A stretch of 64,000 nucleotides of DNA from Streptomyces sp. NBC_00659 (GTDB lineage Bacteria; Actinomycetota; Actinomycetes; Streptomycetales; Streptomycetaceae): the NCBI RefSeq assembly GCF_036226925.1, contig NZ_CP109031.1:6510001-6574000 (forward strand). Reading direction: 5' to 3'. Both the position numbers and the translations under genes were made by a program. Below the pieces are notes generated by a model. The model made no database searches. It saw nothing but the letters and a program-made list of their open reading frames with translations, and was not told the DNA's origin. Positions 1 to 8,130 of the stretch are shown here, in pieces; the stretch's first letter is position 1, and the number at the start of each line of letters is the position of its first letter.

Positions 1-472
1 CCGTTGCGGCGGCGACCGCGGGCTTGAGGGTGGCGACCTTCAGGGACGCCTTCGTCGCCTTGTAGATGTGCCCGGTCTTCCCGGACTTGGAGGTGTCGAC
101 GACCAGGTCGCCGCCGAGGACCGGCAGTCCCTCGTACGTCCGCTCGTAGCGGGTGTGGACGGTGCCGTCGGCGTCCTTCATGACGTCACGGGCGACGAGG
201 TTCTCACCGGAGCCGAGACCCAGGTCCCGGGCGGTCGTGGCCTTGGCCGCGTCGGCGTCGCGTATCAGCTCGGCGCGCTGTGACGCGGTGAGCTTCATGG
301 AGACGGCGCCCGGGTTGACCCTGCCGGCCCGGGGGGCCTGCTCGGGGGAGGCGCTCGCGGCGCCCGACTGGACGGCCGCGGCCAGCAGGGCGGTGACGCC
401 GACGAGGGCGACACCGGCGACTCGGCGCTTGGTGATGTGGGAGGTGCGTCTGTGGGGAGAACTGCTGCTCAA
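1..472 (-). CDS. Secreted M4 (thermolysin-like) metalloprotease, N-terminal part only
   Basis: About 157 residues are visible; the gene runs off the left edge. The N-terminus is Arg-rich followed by a hydrophobic stretch (RRVAGVALVGVTALLAAA) and an Ala-rich cleavage region, so it is exported. The following segment with YERTYEGLPVLGGDLVV is the FTP propeptide motif of fungalysin/thermolysin proteases, whose prodomain chaperones and inhibits the enzyme until secreted. The catalytic HEXXH domain lies outside the window. I chose TTG at 472 because AAGGAG sits 6 nt upstream; an in-frame ATG at 490 lies upstream of that Shine-Dalgarno and has none of its own. Family call from the propeptide only. 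Confidence 0.75.
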   Translation of the reverse strand, partial: MSSSSPHRRTSHITKRRVAGVALVGVTALLAAAVQSGAASASPEQAPRAGRVNPGAVSMKLTASQRAELIRDADAAKATTARDLGLGSGENLVARDVMKDADGTVHTRYERTYEGLPVLGGDLVVDTSKSGKTGHIYKATKASLKVATLKPAVAAAT

Positions 473-1038
473 CACTGACTCCTTCTGCATGGCCGCGGGT
501 CGCGCGGCCAGGGGAGACCGGACGATGGAGTACCCCGTCCGGGCAGAACTGGGCGTTACGCGGAACCAGGTGCATGGGGTCGTACGGCACAACACAGCGG
601 GGTTTGCTGTGAGGTTGCTGTGAAGTTGCCGAGGGAAGAGTGGCAGGAGATAACCCTTTCTGTCAGGACCGCGTCACGAAAATGGCCGGAAACGGTTCGT
701 TGTCCGGTTAGTCATGTTCGGTATACGGACTGTCCTTCGGGTATTCGTCTCGGGGTGACGGCGTGACGGCGTGACGCTGCTTCGGTGTGACGGTGTTTCG
801 GCCAACGCCTCGGATGCCCCCGGCGCGAGACTCCAGCCCGGCGGCGCGTACCGCCAGATGACCGGCCCGCCGTCAGCAACGGAATGAAGCCCAGACCCTT
901 TCGGGGGCTTTCCGGCACGTCCGCTCGCCCGCCTCCCGCCGCTGCGGTTTGAGTGATCCCCGACATTCCGGTCCGTACCCGGCGTCTTCGACCGGGCGAG
1001 GCGGTGCGATCCGGACAGGTACACCCGCAGGAGGTTTG
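473..1038. other. Non-coding region between protease and TNT gene
   Basis: No convincing gene. It carries the promoter side of the minus-strand protease, including an 11-bp-period direct repeat at 604-630, and a short gtgacggc-type repeat around 757-790. Minus-strand reading frames here lack a ribosome site and typical codon bias. The TNT gene ribosome site (GCAGGAGG) closes the region at 1027-1034. Confidence 0.6.
604..630 (-). promoter_or_regulatory. 11-bp direct repeats upstream of M4 protease (PHO-box-like spacing)
   Basis: TTGCTGTGAGG (604-614) is followed by TTGCTGTGAAG (615-625) and a third start TTGCC (626-630). On the minus strand this reads as CTTCACAGCAA/CCTCACAGCAA, about 130 nt upstream of the protease start. 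Direct repeats with 11-nt period are the layout of Streptomyces PhoP boxes, but the match to the consensus is only partial. Function inferred. Confidence 0.3.
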
Positions 1039-1839
1039 GTGAGAAGGTCACATTGGTGTGCGAGCCTGGCGGCGCTGGGAGGCCTGACCGGCTCTCTCAT
1101 GCTCGGCGCCTCCCTCCCGTCCGCGGCGGCCGCCCATCCCGGCGACAGCCGTACGGCCGGCACCGTCCACGCCCTGTCCGCCACCCCGGGGCCGAAGCCG
1201 GCCCCCGGGCACGTGAAGCCGGCGGACGGGGGCGGCTCCGACCCCTCGCGCGTGTGCCGGGGGCTCGTGCCGGATCCCGTCCCGCCGAGGCTGCAACGCC
1301 TCTTCTTCTGCGGTGACTGGCGGCTGGGCCCCCGCCGGCTGCCGACCAGGGGCGCGCTGGGGAACATCCTCGACCGCTACGAACGCCTCGGCCGTCTCAC
1401 CGCCGTGAAGTTCCTCGACAAGTGGTGGGACCCCACCGCCGACTCGGGCCAGGGCGACTGGCGTTACCCGCCGGACGACGGCTACACCCACCGGAACGGG
1501 ACGGTGCTCGCCACCCCGCTGGTGCTCCACGCCGGCCTCAGGCTCGACCGCTTCGGCAGCGAGGCGGGCCGCTTCCTCGCCCCGGAGGGCACCAAGTACG
1601 GCAAGCGTGTCATCCCGCCGTCGAGCCTCAACACCATGGACCCGCGGTACCCGTACAACTACCACACCTACCGGCTGGCCAAGGATGTGACGGTCTGCGC
1701 GGGCAAGACCGCCCCCGGGTTCGAGCAGCCCGGCCTCGGCACCCAGTACGTGACGTCGAGCCGGTTCTGCCCGGACATCCCCCGCACCACGGTGGCGGAC
1801 CTCGTGAGCAACGGCACGCTGGTGCGCACCAACGACTGA
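1039..1839 (+). CDS. Secreted TNT-domain protein (putative NAD+ glycohydrolase toxin)
   Basis: 266 residues. GTG start at 1039 is set by GCAGGAGG ending 4 nt upstream; an upstream in-frame ATG at 949 has no such site. A signal peptide spans about residues 1-32 (hydrophobic core, SAAAA before H). The C-terminal half (about 150-255) matches the TNT fold of M. tuberculosis CpnT: LRLDRFGSEAGRFLAPEGT, then YNYHTYRLAKDV and APGFEQPGLGTQY, where the Gln in the last block corresponds to the TNT active-site Gln. TNT enzymes hydrolyse NAD(P)+. There is no long translocation or adhesion domain, so it would be a small free secreted enzyme. The next gene may encode its antitoxin. A hairpin follows the stop. 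Confidence 0.8.
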   Translation: MRRSHWCASLAALGGLTGSLMLGASLPSAAAAHPGDSRTAGTVHALSATPGPKPAPGHVKPADGGGSDPSRVCRGLVPDPVPPRLQRLFFCGDWRLGPRRLPTRGALGNILDRYERLGRLTAVKFLDKWWDPTADSGQGDWRYPPDDGYTHRNGTVLATPLVLHAGLRLDRFGSEAGRFLAPEGTKYGKRVIPPSSLNTMDPRYPYNYHTYRLAKDVTVCAGKTAPGFEQPGLGTQYVTSSRFCPDIPRTTVADLVSNGTLVRTND

Positions 1840-1842
1840 CCC

Positions 1843-1859
1843 GCCCCCCTCACGGGGGC
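1843..1859 (+). terminator. GC hairpin after TNT gene
   Basis: GCCCCC, loop CTCAC, GGGGGC begins 3 nt after the TNT stop codon. There is no U-tract, as is common in Streptomyces. It separates the toxin from the partner gene 70 nt downstream, so it might also set their ratio. Confidence 0.5.
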
Positions 1860-1928
1860 ACACGTACGCGCGCGGAAGCCGGTCCAGGCGACGACCGGGC
1901 CGGCTCCGCCCGGGGGAAGGCCGAGCGC

Positions 1929-2348
1929 ATGGACCGGTTCGCGTTGTGCCGGGCCCTCGAAGAGGCCGGGGTCCCCGCCACGTCGTACGAGATCGCGGAC
2001 TGCCCCGGCCGCCACCGCGCGGCCGACCGCTACTTCCTCGACGGTCACGACGGGGACTGGACCGTGGGCGTCCACGAGCGGGGGACCCGCCAGGTCTTCG
2101 AGCGGTTCGCCGACGAGGGCGAGGCCTGCCGGTGGATCCACGACCGGCTCCTCGGCGGGGAACCGTCCCCCACGCACCCCGCGCCCGCGCCCGGAGAGCC
2201 GGCCGGTCCGGGGCCCGACCCCGAGGCCCTGCGACGACAGGCCGACGACGAACTCGAAGCGGCCCTCACCGAGCTGCGCCGCCGGGCGGCCGGGACGCCC
2301 GGCCGTGAGCACCCCGGAAAGCCCGCGGAGGGAGACGGCCCCGCGTAG
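1929..2348 (+). CDS. Small cytosolic protein beside TNT gene, candidate immunity protein
   Basis: 139 residues, no signal peptide. The N-terminal 75 residues form a compact domain (CRALEEAGVPATSYEI, then YFLDGHDGDWTVGVHERG and FADEGEACRWIHDRLL); the rest is a Pro-rich linker and a charged helix. ATG at 1929 follows GGGGGAAGG at 1912-1920. It lies 90 nt downstream of the TNT gene in the same direction. In polymorphic-toxin loci the gene after a toxin is usually the antidote, and M. tuberculosis TNT has a dedicated cytosolic inhibitor (IFT). I see no sequence identity to IFT; the role is inferred from position. Confidence 0.55.
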   Translation: MDRFALCRALEEAGVPATSYEIADCPGRHRAADRYFLDGHDGDWTVGVHERGTRQVFERFADEGEACRWIHDRLLGGEPSPTHPAPAPGEPAGPGPDPEALRRQADDELEAALTELRRRAAGTPGREHPGKPAEGDGPA

Positions 2349-2416
2349 GGGTGCCGGGCGCAGGGGGTCCGGCGGGAACGGCCGGACAGACCCCGCCGCG
2401 CACCGGCCCGTCCGCC

Positions 2417-2470
2417 GTGGGACGGACCGGCACGGGAGGGAGCGTGGGACGGACCGGCACGGGAGGGAGC
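2417..2470. repeat. Perfect 27-bp tandem duplication
   Basis: Two identical 27-bp units (2417-2443 and 2444-2470) beginning GTGGGACGGACCGG. They lie in the short convergent intergenic space, 14 nt beyond the stop codon of the minus-strand ABC gene. Confidence 0.9.
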
Positions 2471-2483
2471 GCGGGGGCGCGGA

Positions 2484-4241
2484 TCAGCCGGGCGAGGGGC
2501 TCCCGTCCCCGTGCCACGAGTGCCACAGTGCCGCGTACGGCCCGTCGGCCGCCACCAGTTCGTCGTGCGTGCCCAGTTCGGTCAGCCGGCCGTCCTCCAT
2601 CACCGCCACCCGGTCGGCGTCATGGGCGGTGTGCAGCCGGTGGGCGATCGCGATGACGGTGCGGCCCTCCAGCACGGTGGCCAGCGCACGCTCCGTGTGC
2701 CGGGCGGTCGTCGGATCGAGGAGCGCCGTGGCCTCGTCGAGGATCAAGGTGTGCGGGTCCGCGAGCACCACCCGGGCCAGTGCCAGCTGCTGGGCCCGTG
2801 AGCCGTCGACGCGCAGGGCCTCGGGCCCCAGTTCGGTGTCCAGCCCGTCGGGGAGCTCCCCGGCCCAGTCGTCGGCGCCGACGGCCGCGAGTGCCGCCCA
2901 CAACTCCGCGTCGCCGGCGCCCGGTTCGGCGATGAGCAGGTTGTCACGGACCGTGCCGAGGAACACATGGTGCTCCTGGGTGACGAGGACGACGTGCCGG
3001 CGCAGCTGCTCCGGGTCGAGGTCGACGACCGGCACCCGCCCGACGGTCACCGTCCCGCTGCCCGGAGCGTCGACCCCCGCCAGCAGCCTGCTCAGCGTGG
3101 TCTTCCCGGCGCCCGAGGGGCCCACGACGGCCAGCCGTTCCCCGGGCCGCACCGTCAGATCGACCCCGCGCAGCACCTCGCCGCCACCGTCGTACGCGTA
3201 CCGCACGCCGGTGACGTCGATCCGGTCGTCCACCGGTACGGGGGAGCCCGCCGGCACCGTGCGCGGCGCCCCGGCGAGACCCTCGACGCGGGCGAACGAG
3301 GCGCCGCTGCTCTGCAGTTGCTCGACCTGGTTCAGGATCTGGTCGAGCGGGTCGGCGAGCCGGTGCAGATACAGCGTCGCGGCGACCACGGTGCCGAGGC
3401 TCAGCGTGCCCCGGGCGTGCAGCGCGCCGCCCACCAGGAGGACGGCGACGACCGGCACGATGTACGAGATGTCCACCGCCGGGAAGAACACGCTGCGCAG
3501 GAACAGGGTCCGCATCCGCGTCACCCGGGAGACCTCCAGCGCGTCCCGGCTCGCCCGGATCCGGGTCTCGCGCAGCCCGAACGCCTCCACCGTGCGGGCG
3601 CCGGACGCCGTGGCCGCGAGGATCTCGGCGACCTCCGAGGTGGCGGCCTCCTGGGCGAGATAGTCGGCGCGCGCCCGGCGCAGATACCAGCGCAGCGCGA
3701 ACACGATCCCGGCCAGTCCGAGCACCCCGCAGGCGCCGAGCAGCGGGTCGATGGCGAAGACGGCGACGAGGACGAACAGCGCCTGCGCGCCGGAGATCAG
3801 CAGCTGGGGTCCCGCGTCGCGCAGGGTGTTGCCCACCACCGTGACGTCGCCGGTGCCGCGTGCCGTCAGATCCCCGGTGCCCGCGCGTTCCACGACCGAC
3901 GCGGGCAGCGTCAAAGTCCGCTCCACGAACTCCTCCCGCACCCGCGCGAGGGTCCGCTCGCCGAAGCGGTACGCCACGTACCCGGCCCAGCGCGACAGCA
4001 GCAGCTGGACCAGCGAGGCCACGAGGATGACGAACGCCGGCCCGTCCACCGCCTCGACACCCGCGCCGTCACGTACGTCGTCGATCATCCGCCCGAGCAG
4101 CCAGGGGCCGGCCAGTCCTGCGCCCGCGGCCAGCGCGTTGAGCGCGAGCACGGCGGCGAACACCCGTCCGTCCGCCCGGATCAGCCGTAGCGCCGCCCGC
4201 CGCACCTCGGCGCGCCCCGCCACCGGCAGCCGGCCCGTCAC
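2484..4241 (-). CDS. ABC exporter half-transporter, canonical ATP site donor
   Basis: 585 residues: transmembrane domain (about 1-330) fused to a nucleotide-binding domain. Walker A GPSGAGKTT (about 377), Q-loop VTQE, Walker B LILDEATALLD (about 500) and the switch His (IAHRLHT) are intact. The ABC signature is not: VDGSR stands where LSGGQ is expected. The GTG start overlaps the stop of the preceding gene (GTGA at 4238-4241), so the two are translationally coupled and almost certainly form a heterodimer. The partner has the reverse defects. Substrate unknown; the family includes drug, lipid and peptide exporters. Confidence 0.88.
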   Translation of the reverse strand: MTGRLPVAGRAEVRRAALRLIRADGRVFAAVLALNALAAGAGLAGPWLLGRMIDDVRDGAGVEAVDGPAFVILVASLVQLLLSRWAGYVAYRFGERTLARVREEFVERTLTLPASVVERAGTGDLTARGTGDVTVVGNTLRDAGPQLLISGAQALFVLVAVFAIDPLLGACGVLGLAGIVFALRWYLRRARADYLAQEAATSEVAEILAATASGARTVEAFGLRETRIRASRDALEVSRVTRMRTLFLRSVFFPAVDISYIVPVVAVLLVGGALHARGTLSLGTVVAATLYLHRLADPLDQILNQVEQLQSSGASFARVEGLAGAPRTVPAGSPVPVDDRIDVTGVRYAYDGGGEVLRGVDLTVRPGERLAVVGPSGAGKTTLSRLLAGVDAPGSGTVTVGRVPVVDLDPEQLRRHVVLVTQEHHVFLGTVRDNLLIAEPGAGDAELWAALAAVGADDWAGELPDGLDTELGPEALRVDGSRAQQLALARVVLADPHTLILDEATALLDPTTARHTERALATVLEGRTVIAIAHRLHTAHDADRVAVMEDGRLTELGTHDELVAADGPYAALWHSWHGDGSPSPG

Positions 4242-6010
4242 AGCACGACCTCCTCGTCCACGCCCGCCATCGGATCCGCGTCCCCTTCCTCACCCGTACC
4301 CGCGTCCTCGTCCGGCTCCGTGTCACGGGCCACCAGCGACCGGTATCCCGGCTGGCTCCGCAGGAGTTCGCGGTGGGTGCCGGTGGCCGCCGCCTTGCCG
4401 TCGACGAGGAAGCAGACGGTGTCCGCGTGGTCCAGTACGAGCGGTGACGTGCTGGTCACGAGGGTCGTACGGCCCGAGCGGGCGGCGCGCAGCCGGGCGG
4501 CGACCTTGGCCTCGGTGTGGGCGTCGAGCGCCGAGGTCGGCTCCAGGGCGAGCAGCACCTCGGGATCCGCGAGGAGCGCGCGTACGAGCCGGACCCGCTG
4601 CCGCTGCCCGCCGGACAGGTTCCGGCCCTGCGCGTCGACGGCCGCGTCGAGGCCGCCCGGCAGCCCGAGGACGATGTCGTCGGCGGCGGCCGCGCGCACG
4701 GCCCGGTCGACGGTCTCCGCGTCGGCGTCCCGGCGTCCCAGGACCAGGTCGCGCAGGACGCCCGCGAACAGGTCGGCCTCGTGTTCGGCCACCAGGATCC
4801 GGTCGCGCACCTGGGGCAGCGCGACCTGGTCGAGCCGTAGGCCGCCCCAGGTCACGTCCGAGGCGGCGTACCGGCCGAGCCGGTCGACCACGGCCGCGGA
4901 CTGGTCGGGGCGGGCTCCGGCCAGCACGGTCAGCCGTCCCGGGACCACCCGGACCCCGGACTCCGGATCGTGCAGAGCGGCCGGGAACTCCGGGGCGTCG
5001 AGCGCGTCCGGGGGAGAGGCGACGGGCTCCAGGGACAGGAACCTGACGACGCGCCGGGCGGCGACCACACCCCGGGAGAGTTCGTAGCCGCAGTCGATGA
5101 AGAAGTACACCGGCAGGACGAGGACCGCGACATAGCCGTACACCGACACCAACTGGCCGATGGTGATGTCTCCCTGGGCGGCCAGCCGGGCCGCGAGCCA
5201 GGTCACCGCGGCCAGCAGGACGGACGGCAGCCCCACGCCGAGCGCCTGGATCCAGCTCGTCACCGCGCCGACCCGGTACCCCTGTTCACGCAGCTTCCGC
5301 GCGTCACGGCGGAACGCGTCCGCGAACAGCCCCTTGCCGCCGAGGCCGTTCAGGACGCGCAGACCGCCCGCGAGATCGCCGATGCGCGCGGTCAGGACGG
5401 CCTGGTGTTCCCGGTACCCCGTCTCGGTCCCCTGGAGGCGGAGCGTCAACGGCCCGACGAGCACGGCCGTCAGCGGAACCCCGAGCAGGAGCACCGCCGA
5501 CAACTGCACCGAGACCGGCAGCAGCAGCGCGGCCACGACGCCGTAGGTGACGACCGCGGCCAGACCGGGTCCGACGACGGTCAGCGATCTGCCGATCGTG
5601 TCCACATCGCGCACGCCGACCGTGATGATCTCCCCCGTGCCGATCTGCCGCGACAGGGCCGCGCCGAGCCGGGCCGCGTGTTCGACCACGAGTTTGACCG
5701 TACGGAAGTTGGCGTCCATCCGGACCTGGGTCATCGTGCGGTGGCGTACGACACCCAGACCGGCGTTGAACACTCCGGTACCGAGCACGGCGGCCGTCCA
5801 GCCCGCCAGCGCCGCCCCGTCGCGCGGCTCCAGTCCGTCGTCGATCGCCCGGGACAGCAGATACGGCGTCAGTGCCAAGAGTCCCATCCACACGGTGGAG
5901 ACCGCCGCGCCGGTGACCGACCGGTGTGTCTGCCGGGTGACCAGCCACCACAGGAACCGCCAGCCGCCCCGGCGGTCCGGTGTCCCCGGCGCCGCGTACG
6001 TGTCGATCAT
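4238..6010 (-). CDS. ABC exporter half-transporter with degenerate ATP-binding domain
   Basis: 590 residues from ATG 6010; an upstream in-frame ATG at 6079 would overlap the preceding gene. It has a six-helix transmembrane domain, then an ABC domain in which Walker A is lost (AGARPDQSAAV, no GxGKS/T) and Walker B reads LLALEPTSALD (Asp replaced by Leu, Glu kept). The signature LSGGQRQR is intact. It can therefore only complete the ATP site built on the Walker motifs of its partner at 2484-4241. The C-terminus is acidic. It follows the next pair by 47 nt, so all four ABC genes may be one transcript. Confidence 0.87.
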   Translation of the reverse strand: MIDTYAAPGTPDRRGGWRFLWWLVTRQTHRSVTGAAVSTVWMGLLALTPYLLSRAIDDGLEPRDGAALAGWTAAVLGTGVFNAGLGVVRHRTMTQVRMDANFRTVKLVVEHAARLGAALSRQIGTGEIITVGVRDVDTIGRSLTVVGPGLAAVVTYGVVAALLLPVSVQLSAVLLLGVPLTAVLVGPLTLRLQGTETGYREHQAVLTARIGDLAGGLRVLNGLGGKGLFADAFRRDARKLREQGYRVGAVTSWIQALGVGLPSVLLAAVTWLAARLAAQGDITIGQLVSVYGYVAVLVLPVYFFIDCGYELSRGVVAARRVVRFLSLEPVASPPDALDAPEFPAALHDPESGVRVVPGRLTVLAGARPDQSAAVVDRLGRYAASDVTWGGLRLDQVALPQVRDRILVAEHEADLFAGVLRDLVLGRRDADAETVDRAVRAAAADDIVLGLPGGLDAAVDAQGRNLSGGQRQRVRLVRALLADPEVLLALEPTSALDAHTEAKVAARLRAARSGRTTLVTSTSPLVLDHADTVCFLVDGKAAATGTHRELLRSQPGYRSLVARDTEPDEDAGTGEEGDADPMAGVDEEVVL

Positions 6011-6057
6011 CGTGCTTCGTCCGCCCCTTCGTCCGCCCTCTTCCCGACCGTCCGCCA

Positions 6058-8130
6058 CTACACGAGGCTGTCGCGCCATGCCCGGTGCAGGTCCGCGAAC
6101 CGGCCCGTGCCCGCGACGAGTCCGTCGGGTGTGCCGTCCTCGACGACCCGCCCGTGCTCCATCACCAGCACCCGGTCGGCGATCGCCACCGTCGACAGCC
6201 GGTGCGCGATGACCACCGCCGTACGTCCCCGCAGGACCGTCGACATGGCGCGCTGCACGGCCCGTTCACCCGGGATGTCCAGGGAGCTGGTCGCCTCGTC
6301 GAGGATCAGGACGGCCGGGTCGGCGAGCAGGGCCCGCGCGAAGGCCACGAGTTGACGCTGGCCCGCGGAGATCCGGCCGCCGCGCTTGCGTACGTCCGTG
6401 TCGTAGCCGTCGGGCAGGGCGCTGATGAAGTCGTGCGCGCCGATCGCCTTCGCCGCCTGCTCGATCTCCTCGCGGGACGCCTCGGGGCGGCCGATCGCGA
6501 TGTTCTCGGCGACCGTGCCCGAGAACAGGAACGCCTCCTGGGTCACCATCACCACCCCGCGCCGCAGTTCGGGCACCGGCAGCTCGCGCAGATCGACGCC
6601 GTCGAGCAGGACCCGGCCCTCGGTGGGGTCGTAGAACCGGGCCAGGAGTTTGGCCAGCGTCGACTTGCCGGCGCCGGTCGAGCCGACCACGGCCACCGTC
6701 TGTCCGGCGGGCAGCGTGAGCGAGAAGGAGGGCAGGACCTCTCCGCCCGTGCGGTACGCGAAGCGGACCTCGTCGAACACGACCTCGCGGCCGGGGTGTT
6801 CGGAGGCGAGGGCGGGCAGCTGCCGGGGCACGGACGGCTCCGGCACGGACGGCGTCTGGGCCAGCAGACCGGCGATCTTCTCCAGCGAGGCCGCGGCGGA
6901 CTGGTAGGAGTTCAGGAACATGCCGAGGCGGTCGATGGGGTCGTAGAGCCGGCGCAGGTAGAGGACCGCCGCGGCGAGCACACCGAGCGCCAGCGAACCC
7001 GACGCCACCCGGTGGGCGCCCCACAGCACGATGCCCGCGACCGCCGTGTTGGCGACGAGCCGGGAGCCCACGACATAGCGGGCCATCTCCAGCAGGGCGT
7101 CGCCGTTCGTCCTCTCGTGGCGCCGGTTGAGCACCCCGAACTCGGCCTCGTTGGCGGCCTCCCGGCGGAACGCGCGCACCGGCCGGATGCCGTTCATCGT
7201 CTCCGCGAACTTCACGATCACCGCGGCGATCGTCGTCGAACGGACGGCGAAGATCCGGCCCGCGCGGCGCTGGTAGCGGCGGATCAGCAGATACAGCGGC
7301 ACGAAGGAGACCACCGCGACCGCGCCCAGTCCGACGTCCAGCCAGAGCAGCATCGCCGAGATGTAGACGAAGGACAGGATGACGGTGACGAGCTCCTGGA
7401 GCCCCTCGCTGAGCAGTTCGCGCAGCGACTCGACGTCCGTCGTGGAGCGGGAGATCAGCCGGCCCGAGGTGTAGCGCTCGTGGAAGTCGATGCTGAGCGC
7501 CTGGGCGTGCCGGAAGATCCGGCCGCGCAGATCGAGCAGCACGTCCTGGTTGACCCGGGCCGAGGCGATGATGAAGGCGTACTGGAGTCCGCCGGAGGCC
7601 GCCGCACACAGCAGGTAGGCGACGCCCACGGCGATCAGCGGCCCGTGGTCGTCCTGCCGGAAGGCCGGTACGGCACGGTCGATGGCGTACGCCACCAGCA
7701 GCGGGCCCACCTGCACGGCGGCCTGCTGGAGCAGCAGCAGAACAGTGGTCACGGCGACCCGGGCCCGGAGCGGGGCGAGCAGCGAGCGCAGCAGCGTCGC
7801 GGTCGCGCCCGGGGGAGTGGGCAGGGTGTCGTGGTCGAAGGCGTCCTCGTACGGCTCGGGTTCCGGGGCCGCCCGGCCCCTTCGGCGCGGACCGCCCGGT
7901 CCGTCGTCCGTGCCGGTGCCGGTGCCGGTGCCGGTGCCGGTGCCGGTGCCGCTGTCGGCGTCGGCGTCGGTGTCGGTGTGGGTGCCGCTGCCGGTTCCGT
8001 CGTCCCGGCCCGCGTCCGGTCCGCCGCTTCGGCCGCTGTCCGGTCCCTCGCCGGGACCCGTTCCGGTTCCTCCGCCCGGTTCCTCGTTCGGTTCCTTGTC
8101 CGGTGCGGTGGTCGTGGGCGCCGCCGTCAT
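6058..8130 (-). CDS. ABC exporter half-transporter with long disordered N-terminus
   Basis: 690 residues. The first 100 or so are low complexity (Gly/Thr/Asp), including about seven Gly-Thr pairs encoded by a hexanucleotide repeat; then come six membrane helices and an ABC domain. Walker A GSTGAGKST (about 485), Q-loop VTQE, Walker B LILDEATSSLD and switch His IAHRLST are intact. The signature is the variant ISAGQ. Its ATG overlaps the stop of the gene before it (ATGA at 8127-8130). It is the catalytically complete half of the second heterodimer. Substrate not deducible. Confidence 0.88.
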   Translation of the reverse strand: MTAAPTTTAPDKEPNEEPGGGTGTGPGEGPDSGRSGGPDAGRDDGTGSGTHTDTDADADSGTGTGTGTGTGTGTDDGPGGPRRRGRAAPEPEPYEDAFDHDTLPTPPGATATLLRSLLAPLRARVAVTTVLLLLQQAAVQVGPLLVAYAIDRAVPAFRQDDHGPLIAVGVAYLLCAAASGGLQYAFIIASARVNQDVLLDLRGRIFRHAQALSIDFHERYTSGRLISRSTTDVESLRELLSEGLQELVTVILSFVYISAMLLWLDVGLGAVAVVSFVPLYLLIRRYQRRAGRIFAVRSTTIAAVIVKFAETMNGIRPVRAFRREAANEAEFGVLNRRHERTNGDALLEMARYVVGSRLVANTAVAGIVLWGAHRVASGSLALGVLAAAVLYLRRLYDPIDRLGMFLNSYQSAAASLEKIAGLLAQTPSVPEPSVPRQLPALASEHPGREVVFDEVRFAYRTGGEVLPSFSLTLPAGQTVAVVGSTGAGKSTLAKLLARFYDPTEGRVLLDGVDLRELPVPELRRGVVMVTQEAFLFSGTVAENIAIGRPEASREEIEQAAKAIGAHDFISALPDGYDTDVRKRGGRISAGQRQLVAFARALLADPAVLILDEATSSLDIPGERAVQRAMSTVLRGRTAVVIAHRLSTVAIADRVLVMEHGRVVEDGTPDGLVAGTGRFADLHRAWRDSLV
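7911..7950. repeat. In-frame hexanucleotide repeat (TGCCGG)n
   Basis: Nearly seven uninterrupted copies of TGCCGG inside the ABC gene, encoding alternating Gly-Thr in the disordered N-terminus. Because the unit is 6 bp, slippage would change protein length without a frameshift. Confidence 0.9.

Noticed and set aside
673..1051. Minus-strand frames in the gap before the TNT gene
   Set aside because: No ribosome site, mixed codon use, and conflict with the TNT ribosome site.
7911..7990. CRISPR-like repeat
   Set aside because: The repeat is a continuous hexanucleotide with no spacers, inside a coding frame.
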